Below the pieces are notes generated by a model, which saw only the letters and a list, made by a program, of their open reading frames with translations, was not told the DNA's origin and ran no database searches. The translations under genes and the position numbers were made by a program. From assembly GCF_002161595.1 (NCBI RefSeq), contig NZ_NFID01000006.1, forward strand, positions 1-64,000: a DNA stretch of 64,000 nt, read 5' to 3'. Every line of letters begins with the position of its first letter. Position 1 is the stretch's first letter. Positions 1-8,395 of this stretch are shown in pieces. This DNA comes from Gemmiger sp. An50. GTDB taxonomy: Bacteria > Bacillota > Clostridia > Oscillospirales > Ruminococcaceae.

Positions 1-717
1 GAGCGAATCCCCCTGACCGTAGCGGACTACGACCGCGAGGCGGGCACCGTGACCATCATCTTCCAGATCGTGGGCGGCTCCACCATGGAGCTGAACGAGC
101 TGCGTGAGGGCGAGAGCGTACACGACTTCGTGGGCCCCCTGGGCGTTGCCAGCCATCTGGACGGCTTGAAGAAGGTAGCCGTTGTGGGCGGCGGCGTGGG
201 CTGCGCCATTGCCTACCCCATCGCCAAAAAGCTGCATGAGCTGGGCTGCGAGGTCCACAGCATCGTGGGCTTCCGCAACAAGGACCTGGTCATTCTGGAG
301 GATGAGTTTGCCGCCTGCAGCGACAAGCTGGTCATGATGACCGACGACGGCAGCCACGGCCAGAAGGGCGTTGTCACCGCTCCCCTGGAAGAGCTGATCA
401 AGAGCGGCGAGAACTACGACGAAGTCATCGCCATCGGACCTCTGGTCATGATGAAGTTCGTCTGCCTGACCACCAAGAAGTACGACGTGAAGACCGTTGT
501 GTCCATGAACCCCATCATGATCGACGGCACCGGCATGTGCGGCGGCTGCCGCCTGACCGTGGGCGGCGAGACCAAGTTCGCCTGTGTGGACGGCCCCGAC
601 TTTGACGGCCATCTGGTGGACTTTGACGAGGCCATGCAGCGCGGCAACATGTACAAGGAATTCGAGACTCACGCCCGTGAGGAGCACTGCAACCTGTTCA
701 AGAAGGACGTGCAGTAA
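1..717 (+). CDS. nfnA: NfnA-type ferredoxin-NADP reductase subunit (5' partial)
   Basis: The reading frame is open from base 1, so the N-terminus lies outside the window; 238 residues are visible. It carries an FAD/NAD-binding reductase fold (VAVVGGGVGCAIAYPIAKKL near residue 60) and a C-terminal cysteine cluster, MCGGCRLTVGG followed by FACVDGP, which is the [2Fe-2S] site of the dihydroorotate-dehydrogenase electron-transfer / NfnA (SudB) family. The next gene encodes the partner glutamate-synthase-like flavoprotein, 59 bp downstream. In the known NfnAB complex the pair bifurcates electrons between NADH, NADPH and ferredoxin in the cytoplasm. Family assignment is secure; the bifurcating role is inferred from the pairing. 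Confidence 0.9.
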   Translation, partial: ERIPLTVADYDREAGTVTIIFQIVGGSTMELNELREGESVHDFVGPLGVASHLDGLKKVAVVGGGVGCAIAYPIAKKLHELGCEVHSIVGFRNKDLVILEDEFAACSDKLVMMTDDGSHGQKGVVTAPLEELIKSGENYDEVIAIGPLVMMKFVCLTTKKYDVKTVVSMNPIMIDGTGMCGGCRLTVGGETKFACVDGPDFDGHLVDFDEAMQRGNMYKEFETHAREEHCNLFKKDVQ

Positions 718-776
718 TCACTTGTACCAATCAGCACTTTTCGTGAGAATTTAAAACAATTGGGAGGAACCCGAAA

Positions 777-2180
777 ATGGCATTGCATAATATGGATCCG
801 AAGCGCTGCCCCATGCCCAGCCAGGACCCCAACGTTCGGAACAAAAACTTCAAGGAGGTAGCCCTGGGCTACACTCCCGAGATGGCAGTGAACGAGGCCA
901 AGCGCTGCCTGGGCTGCAAAAACAAGCCCTGCCAGACCGGCTGCCCGGTGGGCATTGATATCCCCAGCTTCATCGCCAAGGTGGCGGAAGAGGATTTTGA
1001 GGGCGCATATCAGGTGCTGAGCGCCTCCAGCGCGCTGCCCGCCGTGTGCGGCCGCGTCTGCCCCCAGGAGACTCAGTGCGAAGGCAAGTGCGTTCGCGGC
1101 ATCAAGGGCGAGAGCGTGGGCATCGGCCGTCTGGAGCGCTTCGTTGCCGACTGGCACCGTGAGCACAATAACACCGCTCCCACCGTTCCCGAACCCAACG
1201 GCCACAAGGTGGCCATCATCGGTGCCGGCCCCAGCGGCCTGACCGCTGCCGGCGACCTGGCCAAGCTGGGCTACAAGGTCACCGTGTACGAGGCTCTGCA
1301 TCTGGCGGGCGGCGTGCTGGTGTACGGCATCCCTGAGTTCCGTCTGCCCAAGGCCATCGTACAGAAGGAGATCGAGGGCCTGCAGGCCATGGGCGTGGAC
1401 ATCGAGACCAACATGGTGATTGGTAAGGTGCTGACCATCGACGAGCTGATGGGCGACTACGGCTACGAGGCCGTGTACGTGGCTTCCGGTGCCGGTCTGC
1501 CCCGCTTCATGGGCATCCCCGGCGAGAGCCTGAAGGGCGTTTACTCCGCCAACGAGTACCTGACCCGCGTAAACCTGATGAAGGCTTACCAGGAGGGCAG
1601 CAAGACCCCCATCAAGAAGAGCAAGAACGTGGCCGTTGTAGGCGGCGGCAACGTGGCCATGGACGCTGCCCGCAGCGCCAAGCGTCTGGGCGCCGAGAAC
1701 GTTTACATCGTGTACCGCCGCGGCATGGAAGAGCTGCCCGCCCGTAAGGAAGAGGTGGAGCATGCCGAGGAAGAGGGCATCATCTTCAAGCTGCTCACCA
1801 ACCCTGTGCGGGTTCTGGGCGACGAGAACGGCTGTGTAGCCGGTATGGAATGCGTGGAGATGGAGCTGGGCGAGCCCGATGACAGCGGCCGCCGCCGTCC
1901 CGTGGAGAAGAAGGACAGCAACTTCGTGCTGGATGTGGACGCCATGATCATGTCCATCGGCACCAGCCCGAACCCGCTGATCCGCTCCACCACTCCCGGC
2001 CTGGAGACCAACCGCCACGGCTGCATTGTGACCAACGGCGACGACGGTCTGACCAGCCGCGAGGGCGTGTACGCCGGTGGTGACGCCGTGACCGGTGCTG
2101 CCACCGTTATCCTGGCCATGGGTGCTGGCAAACATGCGGCAAAAGCCATCGACGAGTACATCAAGAGCAAGAACAAGTAA
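777..2180 (+). CDS. nfnB: NADPH-dependent glutamate synthase-like flavoprotein (NfnB/GltA)
   Basis: 467 residues, with SD GGGAGGA ending 8 bases before the ATG. The N-terminus has two cysteine clusters for [4Fe-4S] centres (CLGCKNKPCQTGC and CGRVCPQETQC). These are followed by an FAD Rossmann motif (IIGAGPSGLTAAGDLAK, near residue 145), a second NADPH-type Rossmann motif (VVGGGNVAMDAARSAK, near 285) and the C-terminal FAD motif YAGGDAV. Size and domain order fit the small subunit of glutamate synthase and its homologue NfnB/SudA. No large glutamate synthase subunit is adjacent, while an NfnA-like subunit is, so NfnB is the better reading. Confidence 0.9.
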   Translation: MALHNMDPKRCPMPSQDPNVRNKNFKEVALGYTPEMAVNEAKRCLGCKNKPCQTGCPVGIDIPSFIAKVAEEDFEGAYQVLSASSALPAVCGRVCPQETQCEGKCVRGIKGESVGIGRLERFVADWHREHNNTAPTVPEPNGHKVAIIGAGPSGLTAAGDLAKLGYKVTVYEALHLAGGVLVYGIPEFRLPKAIVQKEIEGLQAMGVDIETNMVIGKVLTIDELMGDYGYEAVYVASGAGLPRFMGIPGESLKGVYSANEYLTRVNLMKAYQEGSKTPIKKSKNVAVVGGGNVAMDAARSAKRLGAENVYIVYRRGMEELPARKEEVEHAEEEGIIFKLLTNPVRVLGDENGCVAGMECVEMELGEPDDSGRRRPVEKKDSNFVLDVDAMIMSIGTSPNPLIRSTTPGLETNRHGCIVTNGDDGLTSREGVYAGGDAVTGAATVILAMGAGKHAAKAIDEYIKSKNK

Positions 2181-2193
2181 GCAATGCTTCATA

Positions 2194-2225
2194 AAAGGCG
2201 GTGCCGTTTTTGGCACCGCCTTTTT
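2194..2225 (+). terminator. Rho-independent terminator after nfnB
   Basis: A 12-base stem (AAAGGCGGTGCC pairing with GGCACCGCCTTT) closes a GTTTTT loop and runs into a T tract. It lies 14 bases after the nfnB stop codon. Confidence 0.9.
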
Positions 2226-2229
2226 CATA

Positions 2230-2272
2230 CAAAAAACACCCCGGCGTCCGCATTTTTTCTGGACGCCGGGGT
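2230..2272 (-). terminator. Rho-independent terminator of treR
   Basis: Perfect 12-bp stem ACCCCGGCGTCC / GGACGCCGGGGT. On the minus strand it is followed by GTTTTTT, placing it directly downstream of the treR stop. Confidence 0.85.
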
Positions 2273-2284
2273 ATTTTGTTATAA

Positions 2285-3016
2285 TCAGGATTCCTCCGGG
2301 CGGCGCACCGCGTTGTCCTGGAAACGGAAGCTGCCAGGATAATGCCGGGACTGGGTGTACTCAAACATAACACCCTCGCTGTTGTACACCTGGTTTGCCA
2401 CCACTGCCAAACAGTTATATTCGCCCAGGTCCAGCCACTGCCGGTCCTGCGGAGTAGCCAGCTCCACCGTGAAGGTTCGTTTGCTGGTGATGATGGACAT
2501 GCCCAGCTCCTCCTCCAGATAACGGTACAGTGAGCCGCCCGCAATCTCGCGAGTGAGCCCGGGCATGCAGCTGCGCCGCAGGTAGCTGATGTTCAATATG
2601 CGGGCTACGCCGTCCAGATCGTGGATACGCTGCAAAGCAAACAGCTCCTCCCCCACCGGAAAACCGGTTTGGGCAGCGATGGCTTCGTCCGCCGTGCAGG
2701 TGTCAAAGGCCACCACCCGGGTGGTGCTGGTCTGGCCGGTACGGCGAGCCGTTTCCCGGAAGGACTCGATCATGCCCATTGTATAAGAAGAATGTTCAAT
2801 GGGCTGAAAGATATTGCACACGCCCCAGCCCTGCCGGGTTTGAACATAACCGTCCCGCACCAGCTCCGAGATTGCCCGGCGCACCGTGTTGCGGGAACAG
2901 TCAAACTCCCCGATCAGAGTATTTTCTGAGGGAAGCAGCTGGCCCACCGGATATTCCCCCGATTCGATTCGCTGCTTGAGCTGTGAATAAATCTGCAAAA
3001 ATTTCTGGCGCGGCAT
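2285..3016 (-). CDS. treR: GntR-family trehalose operon repressor (TreR-like)
   Basis: 243 residues from the ATG at 3016, chosen because SD GAGGAAG lies 5 bases upstream; an in-frame TTG at 3040 lacks one. Residues 1-75 form a GntR winged helix (SENTLIGEFDCSRNTVRRAI). The rest is a UTRA effector-binding domain (SYLRRSCMPG, ATPQDRQWLDL). It is divergent from the PTS trehalose transporter and phospho-trehalase genes, as TreR is in Bacillus. The family's known effector is trehalose-6-phosphate. A near-palindrome overlapping its own start (3027-3042) matches the perfect palindrome in front of treP, suggesting autoregulation and repression of treP-treC. Confidence 0.85.
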   Translation of the reverse strand: MPRQKFLQIYSQLKQRIESGEYPVGQLLPSENTLIGEFDCSRNTVRRAISELVRDGYVQTRQGWGVCNIFQPIEHSSYTMGMIESFRETARRTGQTSTTRVVAFDTCTADEAIAAQTGFPVGEELFALQRIHDLDGVARILNISYLRRSCMPGLTREIAGGSLYRYLEEELGMSIITSKRTFTVELATPQDRQWLDLGEYNCLAVVANQVYNSEGVMFEYTQSRHYPGSFRFQDNAVRRPEES

Positions 3017-3026
3017 AGTCTTCCTC

Positions 3027-3042
3027 ACTTGTTTGAACAATT
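3027..3042. promoter_or_regulatory. Probable TreR operator 1 (treR side)
   Basis: ACTTGTTTGAACAATT matches 14 of 16 positions of the palindrome at 3160. It sits just upstream of the treR start codon. GntR/UTRA operators are short palindromes of this kind; binding is inferred. Confidence 0.6.
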
Positions 3043-3159
3043 TGAATCATAATATTATATCGCCCATTTTCGGCTCCGTCAAGCCGCTGCTGCTCATCAC
3101 CGGACAAATCGTGTATCTGCCCAAAAACCTGGCCAAAGCTTCGGCCTTTTGCCTTATTT

Positions 3160-3175
3160 ACTTGTTTAAACAAGT
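3160..3175. promoter_or_regulatory. Probable TreR operator 2 (treP side)
   Basis: ACTTGTTTAAACAAGT is a perfect 16-bp palindrome located 77 bp before the treP start. It has the same core as the site overlapping the treR start, so the two probably form a divergent operator pair. Confidence 0.65.
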
Positions 3176-3251
3176 GTGTTATTCTGAAGATGCAGAAAGA
3201 AACGGGCACACAAATGCCCGACAACACAAAGACTTTGAGGAGGAACGCACC

Positions 3252-5183
3252 ATGGCGAATTATCAGGCCGACGTGAAAGCTCTGCTTCAGCACATCGGCG
3301 GCAAGGAAAACATTCGGGCGGTGTCCCACTGCATGACCCGGATGCGCTTTGTTCTGGTGGACCCGGCCAAGGCCGAAACCGACAAGATCGAGGCGCTGCC
3401 CTCGGTGAAAGGCACCTTCACTCAGGCGGGCCAGTTCCAGGTGATCATCGGCAACGATGTGGCGGATTTTTACAACCAGTTCACCGCCTTTGCCGGGATC
3501 GAGGGCGTGAGCAAGGACGCGGTGAAGGCGGCTGCCGCCAGCAACCAGTCGCTGGCTCAGCGCATCGTGGGCACCCTGGGCGAAATTTTCGCCCCCATCA
3601 TTCCGGCGCTGATCTGCGGCGGCTTGATCCTGGGCTTCCGCAACATCATCGGTGAGATCAATTTCTTCGCGGACGGAACCCAGAGCCTGGCGGACATCTC
3701 TCAGTTCTGGTCCGGCGTGTACAATTTCCTGTGGCTCATCGGCGAAGCGGTGTTCCACATGCTGCCGGTGGGCATCGTCTGGTCCATCACCAAGAAGATG
3801 GGCACCACTCAGATTCTGGGCATCGTGCTGGGCCTTACGCTGGTATCCCCCCAATTGCTGAACGGCTTCTCGGTAGCCACTGCCACGGAAATTCCGGTCT
3901 GGGACTTCGGTTTTGCTCAGGTCTCCATGATCGGCTACCAGGGCCAGGTGATCTCGGCCATGCTGGCGGGCTTCGTGCTGGTGTATCTGGAGCGGTTCTG
4001 GCAGAAGCATTGCCCGGAAGTGGTTCGCATGATCGTGGTTCCCTTCTGCTCTCTGGTTCCCGCCGTAATCATCGCCCACACCATCGTGGGACCCATCGGC
4101 TGGAAGATCGGTGACGCCATCGCCGCCGTGGTCTACATGGGCCTGACCTCTCAGGTGAAATGGCTGTTCGCTGCGGTGTTCGGCCTGATCTACGCCCCGG
4201 TGGTTATGACCGGCCTGCACCACATGACCAACGCCATCGACTCCCAGCTGGTAAACCTGTATCAGGGCACCATTCTGTGGCCCATGATCGCTCTTTCCAA
4301 CATCGCGCAGGGCTCCGCCGTGCTGGCCATGTCCGTGCTGCAGAAGAAGAACGAGCGGGCCCAGCAGGTGAACATTCCCGCCTGCATCTCCTGCTACCTG
4401 GGCGTGACCGAGCCCGCCCTGTTCGGCGTCAACCTGAAAAACGGCTTCCCGCTGGTCTGTGGCATGATCGGCTCCTCGGTGGCTGCGGTGATCGCCACCA
4501 GCTTCCAGGTGGAGGCTTACTCCATCGGCGTGGGCGGTCTGCCGGGCATTCTCTCCATTAAACCTCAGTACTGGCTGGGCTTCCTGATTGCGATGGCCGC
4601 TGCCATTGTGATTCCCTTCGGTCTGACCATCGCCGTGGGCAGCCGCCGTCTCTCCCCCGCTGACCGGGGTCTTACCGCTGCCCCCGCCGCAGAAGCTACT
4701 TCCACAACCGAGCCGGAAACCGCGCCTCAGGAGGACCTGCTGGTGGCTCCCCTCTCCGGCAAGGTAATTCCCCTGAGCGAGATTCCCGACCAGGTCTTTT
4801 CCCAGGGCATTTTGGGCGAGGGCGTGGGCATTGACCCCATTGGCAATTTCGTGGTGGCTCCCGCGAATGCCACTGTATCCTCTGTGATCGAGGACAGCAA
4901 GCACGCCTGCGGCCTGACCCTGGACAACGGCATGGAGATGCTGATCCATGTGGGCATGGACACCGTGGCCATGAAGGGCGACGGCTTCGAGCTGCACGTG
5001 AAGGTGGGCGACCGGGTGAAAACCGGCGACAAACTCATCTCCTTCGATCTGGACAAGATTCGCGCCGCGGGGCATCCCACCATCACCGCCGTGGTGGTAC
5101 CGGAAACCGCCGGGCGTACCCTCTCCTTCGAGACCGGCATGGACGCACAGGCCGGCACCACCCCCATCATCCGCTTTGAGTGA
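3252..5183 (+). CDS. treP: PTS trehalose transporter subunit EIIBCA
   Basis: 643 residues from the ATG at 3252, preceded by SD GAGGAGGA. Domain order is EIIB (residues 1-90; phosphocysteine C27 in SHCMTRMRF), then a membrane EIIC domain (about 105-465, many hydrophobic helices, motif GVTEPALFGVN), then a linker rich in A/T/E/P, then a glucose-type EIIA domain (about 495-643; active histidine about 566 in LIHVGMDTV). It imports and phosphorylates trehalose to trehalose-6-phosphate. Many TreP proteins lack EIIA, so this one is self-sufficient beyond HPr. The stop overlaps the treC ribosome binding site region, indicating one operon. Confidence 0.92.
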   Translation: MANYQADVKALLQHIGGKENIRAVSHCMTRMRFVLVDPAKAETDKIEALPSVKGTFTQAGQFQVIIGNDVADFYNQFTAFAGIEGVSKDAVKAAAASNQSLAQRIVGTLGEIFAPIIPALICGGLILGFRNIIGEINFFADGTQSLADISQFWSGVYNFLWLIGEAVFHMLPVGIVWSITKKMGTTQILGIVLGLTLVSPQLLNGFSVATATEIPVWDFGFAQVSMIGYQGQVISAMLAGFVLVYLERFWQKHCPEVVRMIVVPFCSLVPAVIIAHTIVGPIGWKIGDAIAAVVYMGLTSQVKWLFAAVFGLIYAPVVMTGLHHMTNAIDSQLVNLYQGTILWPMIALSNIAQGSAVLAMSVLQKKNERAQQVNIPACISCYLGVTEPALFGVNLKNGFPLVCGMIGSSVAAVIATSFQVEAYSIGVGGLPGILSIKPQYWLGFLIAMAAAIVIPFGLTIAVGSRRLSPADRGLTAAPAAEATSTTEPETAPQEDLLVAPLSGKVIPLSEIPDQVFSQGILGEGVGIDPIGNFVVAPANATVSSVIEDSKHACGLTLDNGMEMLIHVGMDTVAMKGDGFELHVKVGDRVKTGDKLISFDLDKIRAAGHPTITAVVVPETAGRTLSFETGMDAQAGTTPIIRFE

Positions 5184-5193
5184 GGCGTTTTCT

Positions 5194-6852
5194 ATGCAGG
5201 ATTTCAAGAAAAGTGTTGTGTATCAAATTTACCCTAAGTCCTTCCTGGACACCAACGGCGACGGTCTGGGCGAGCTGCGGGGCGTAACCCAGAAGCTGGA
5301 TTACCTGAAGGAGCTGGGCGTGGATTACATCTGGCTGACCCCCTTCTTCGTTTCCCCTCAGAACGACAACGGCTATGATGTGGCGGACTACCGGACCATC
5401 GACCCCCGCTACGGCACCATGGAGGATTTTGAAGAGCTGGCTAAGCAGGCCGACCGGCGGGGCATCCGCCTGATGCTGGATATGGTGTTCAACCACACCT
5501 CCACCGAGCATATCTGGTTCCAGAAGGCTCTGGCCGGAGACCCGGTGTATCAGGACTACTACATCTTCCGCCCCGCCCGGCCGGACGGCAGCGCCCCCAC
5601 CAACTGGCAGAGCAAGTTCGGCGGCAGTGCCTGGGAGTATGCGCCCCAGGTGGGCAAGTATTACCTGCACCTGTTCGACAAGACCCAGGCGGACCTGAAC
5701 TGGGAAAACCCCGCGGTGCGCCGTGAGGTACAGCAGATCGTCCGCTTCTGGATGGACAAGGGCGTGAAGGGCTTCCGTTTCGACGTAGTGAACCTGATCA
5801 GCAAGGGCGAATACGCCGACGATGATCAGGGCGACGGTCGCCGCTTTTACACCGACGGCCCCCGCATCCACGAATTTTTGCAGGAGCTGAATCGGGAGAG
5901 CTTCGGGCAGGACCCGGAGATCGTGACCGTGGGCGAGATGTCCTCCACCTCCATGGAGAACTGCTTCCGGTACGCCGGTGTAGACTGCGGCGAACTTTCC
6001 ATGGTGTTCTCTTTCCACCATCTAAAGGTGGACTTCATGGGCAACGAGAAATGGGTGATCGTTCCCGCGGACTTCGGCCGCTTGAAGGAGCTGCTTTTCT
6101 CCTGGCAGGAGGGCATGGCCGCTCACAACGCCTGGAACGCGGTATTCTGGTGCAACCATGACCAGCCCCGTGTGGTCTCCCGCTTCGGCGACGAGGGCGA
6201 ATACTGGAAGGAATCCGCCAAGATGCTGGCGGGTGTGATTCACGGCCTGCGGGGCACGCCCTATGTGTACCAGGGCGAGGAGCTGGGAATGACCAACGCG
6301 GGCTTCACCCGGCTGGACCAGTACCGGGATGTGGAAAGCCTGAATCATTTCCAGATTCTGCGGGACAAGGGCCTCTCCGAGGAGAGCGTTTACAACATTC
6401 TGAAAATCCACTCACGGGATAACAGCCGTACCCCCATGCAGTGGACCGCCGGAGAAAACGGCGGTTTCACCACCGGCACCCCCTGGATCAGCGTAAATCC
6501 CAACACCAGCCGCATCAATGCCGCCAGCCAGGTGGATGACCCGGATTCCATCTTCGCTTATTACAAGGCGCTGATTCGCCTGCGCAAGGAATACGATGTA
6601 TTCGCTTACGGCGATTTTGCCCCGGTGGACCAGAAGCATCCCTCGGTGCTGGCCTACCAGCGGGAATACAAGGGCCAGAGCCTGTTGTGCGTGAACAACT
6701 TCTACCGGGCCGCCTGCAACTGGCACTGCCCGGTGTCGCTCGAGGGCTACCAGGTGTTGCTGTCCAACTACAGCGACAGCACGCCCGCCGCCGACTGGGC
6801 GCTGCGCCCCTATGAATCGGTGCTGCTGATTCGGGAATCGGATAAGGATTGA
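5194..6852 (+). CDS. treC: Alpha,alpha-phosphotrehalase (GH13)
   Basis: 552 residues from the ATG at 5194, with SD GAGTGAGG spanning the treP stop. It starts with the GH13 oligo-glycosidase signature VVYQIYPKSFLDTNGDGLGE. It holds the four conserved regions: DMVFNHTS, GFRFDVVNL (nucleophile Asp), VTVGEMSS (acid/base Glu) and CNHDQPR. It hydrolyses trehalose-6-phosphate to glucose and glucose-6-phosphate in the cytoplasm, completing the pathway begun by the adjacent transporter. Oligo-1,6-glucosidase is the closest alternative; operon context with treR and treP favours TreC. Confidence 0.9.
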   Translation: MQDFKKSVVYQIYPKSFLDTNGDGLGELRGVTQKLDYLKELGVDYIWLTPFFVSPQNDNGYDVADYRTIDPRYGTMEDFEELAKQADRRGIRLMLDMVFNHTSTEHIWFQKALAGDPVYQDYYIFRPARPDGSAPTNWQSKFGGSAWEYAPQVGKYYLHLFDKTQADLNWENPAVRREVQQIVRFWMDKGVKGFRFDVVNLISKGEYADDDQGDGRRFYTDGPRIHEFLQELNRESFGQDPEIVTVGEMSSTSMENCFRYAGVDCGELSMVFSFHHLKVDFMGNEKWVIVPADFGRLKELLFSWQEGMAAHNAWNAVFWCNHDQPRVVSRFGDEGEYWKESAKMLAGVIHGLRGTPYVYQGEELGMTNAGFTRLDQYRDVESLNHFQILRDKGLSEESVYNILKIHSRDNSRTPMQWTAGENGGFTTGTPWISVNPNTSRINAASQVDDPDSIFAYYKALIRLRKEYDVFAYGDFAPVDQKHPSVLAYQREYKGQSLLCVNNFYRAACNWHCPVSLEGYQVLLSNYSDSTPAADWALRPYESVLLIRESDKD

Positions 6853-6876
6853 CCTGGCATTTTGCTCAAAACCAAC

Positions 6877-6922
6877 AAAACCGGAGGAACCCCTGCAAAA
6901 CAGGCGGTTCCTCCGGTTTTTC
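6877..6922. terminator. Bidirectional terminator between treC and an XRE gene
   Basis: A 15-bp stem (AAAACCGGAGGAACC / GGTTCCTCCGGTTTT) closes a 14-base loop, with T or A runs on both sides. It can serve treC and the converging gene at 6950. Confidence 0.85.
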
Positions 6923-6949
6923 GTTTGATTTTATATTTGCCCTGTTTGC

Positions 6950-7291
6950 TCACAGGCCTAAAGCAATGTCCTGAATGAATTTTTTCACGACCTCCAGTTG
7001 GCGACCATGACACTGCTGCAGCAGTTCACTGATCCTCATGCGCAACTGTTCGTCGTTTTCCTCCGCGTAGTTCAGATGGACCACGCTTTCGATGGGGATA
7101 CCATAAACCTCGCATACCTGAAGCAGCTTCACAAGGCTGATGGCCTGTTCCCCACGTTCAATCAGGCCCCAATATTCACTGTTTTCTCCCAACGGCTCAC
7201 AGAATTTTTCCCGTGTAAGGCCCTTCATTTCCCGAATCTTACGTAACCTCGCAGCCGCATCCCGTACCCTCGGGTCGATGTTCTTGTTCAA
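6950..7291 (-). CDS. Small XRE-family helix-turn-helix regulator
   Basis: 113 residues from a TTG start at 7291, with SD GAAGGA 7 bases upstream. Residues 10-70 form an HTH_3 domain (LRKIREMKGLTREKFCEPLG, WGLIERGEQAISLVKLLQVCEVYGI). The C-terminus is a charged helix of about 35 residues with no recognised domain. It is a probable cytoplasmic DNA-binding protein. The neighbours (phospho-trehalase convergent, EAL gene divergent) do not reveal its target. No operator repeat was seen upstream. Confidence 0.75.
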   Translation of the reverse strand: MNKNIDPRVRDAAARLRKIREMKGLTREKFCEPLGENSEYWGLIERGEQAISLVKLLQVCEVYGIPIESVVHLNYAEENDEQLRMRISELLQQCHGRQLEVVKKFIQDIALGL

Positions 7292-7487
7292 TTGTTCGTC
7301 CTTCTTTAGCTCATTTTGAATCTTCTTTTGTATATTCTAACGGAAAACGCCCGGCCAATACAGTGATAGAAATACATGATAATCATTGATTTTTATATGT
7401 GTTATATGATACAATCGAAACAACAGATTTCCTTTCCCGTGAATTTTGAAAGACCTGTTTAATTCTGCAAAAGAGGATTTGAGCGCT

Positions 7488-8306
7488 ATGAATCTTTCTC
7501 CCTGCGGCAATTCCCTTCCCACTGGCAAACGAGACCGCTTGTTGCGGCTGCTGCAGCTTCCACCGGCTCAGGCCGGTTTTTCCCTCTGTTATCAGCCCAT
7601 CTGGCAGGCTTCTGCCCGGTGTTTTTCCCGCTGCGAGGCACTGCTCCGGCTGCATGATCCCCTTCTGGGAACAGTCCCACCGGAACACTTTATCCCCTTG
7701 GCGGAACAAACTGACCGCATTGCAGCGCTGGGGCAGTTTGCGCTGGAGGAGGGCTGCTGTTTGCTTACCAAACTGGAGGAGCAGGCAATTCCACTCACCC
7801 TGCACGTTAACCTTTCACCGCTTCAGCTGGATCGACCGAAGTTTCTTCGCATGCTGGAGCAGATTCTGCACCATACCGGTGTGCGGCCTGAGCGTCTGGA
7901 GCTGGAATTGACCGAAAGCGTGGCGGCTGCTTCCGTGGAACAGCTGGCCTGCCGCATGGAGCAGATCCGTGCACTGGGCGTCAGCTTCAGTCTGGATGAT
8001 TTCGGCTCCGGTTATTCCAGCCTGCGCTATCTGGCCGTTCTTCCCTTTTCCACGATCAAGCTGGACAAAGCGTTTATCCATCCACTGCCCCATTCTCCCT
8101 CCTATACGTCACTGGTAAAGAATCTGATTCCTACGCTCCATGAGCTCGGTTTTACCGTGATAGGCGAAGGCGTGGAAAGCATGGCGCAATACAGTATGCT
8201 GGAACGTTTGGGCTGCGACTATATGCAGGGCTTTTTTCTGGCCAGACCCATGCCCAAAAACGAGCTTCATAATTTTCTTAAAGCTACGCACCCGCTTATC
8301 CTTTAG
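7488..8306 (+). CDS. EAL-domain cyclic-di-GMP phosphodiesterase
   Basis: 272 residues from the ATG at 7488, with AAGAGGA upstream. It is a single EAL domain with the residues needed for catalysis: the EALLR signature, N in HVNLS, E in LELTES, the DDFGSGYSS loop, K in IKLDKAF, E in GEGVES and Q in MQGFF. No GGDEF domain, sensor domain or membrane segment is visible, so it is probably a soluble enzyme hydrolysing cyclic di-GMP to pGpG. An upstream in-frame TTG (7446) would add 14 residues but lacks an SD. Confidence 0.88.
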   Translation: MNLSPCGNSLPTGKRDRLLRLLQLPPAQAGFSLCYQPIWQASARCFSRCEALLRLHDPLLGTVPPEHFIPLAEQTDRIAALGQFALEEGCCLLTKLEEQAIPLTLHVNLSPLQLDRPKFLRMLEQILHHTGVRPERLELELTESVAAASVEQLACRMEQIRALGVSFSLDDFGSGYSSLRYLAVLPFSTIKLDKAFIHPLPHSPSYTSLVKNLIPTLHELGFTVIGEGVESMAQYSMLERLGCDYMQGFFLARPMPKNELHNFLKATHPLIL

Positions 8307-8324
8307 TCCCGAGTCTTTTCAAAC

Positions 8325-8375
8325 AAAAGCGCCGGGCGCAGCCTTCCCAAAAGGGAGGCAGCGCCCGGCGCTTTT
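8325..8375. terminator. Bidirectional terminator between EAL gene and mutS2
   Basis: A long GC-rich stem (AAAGCGCCGGGCGC / GCGCCCGGCGCTTT) has an inner CCTTCCC/GGGAGG pairing. It lies in the convergent gap. Confidence 0.85.
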
Positions 8376-8395
8376 ATGCATTGTTTTAATTTAGC

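Noticed and set aside
2901-5207. 768-codon minus-strand frame
   Set aside because: Antisense to treP; His/Gly/Ala-rich with no SD or domain.
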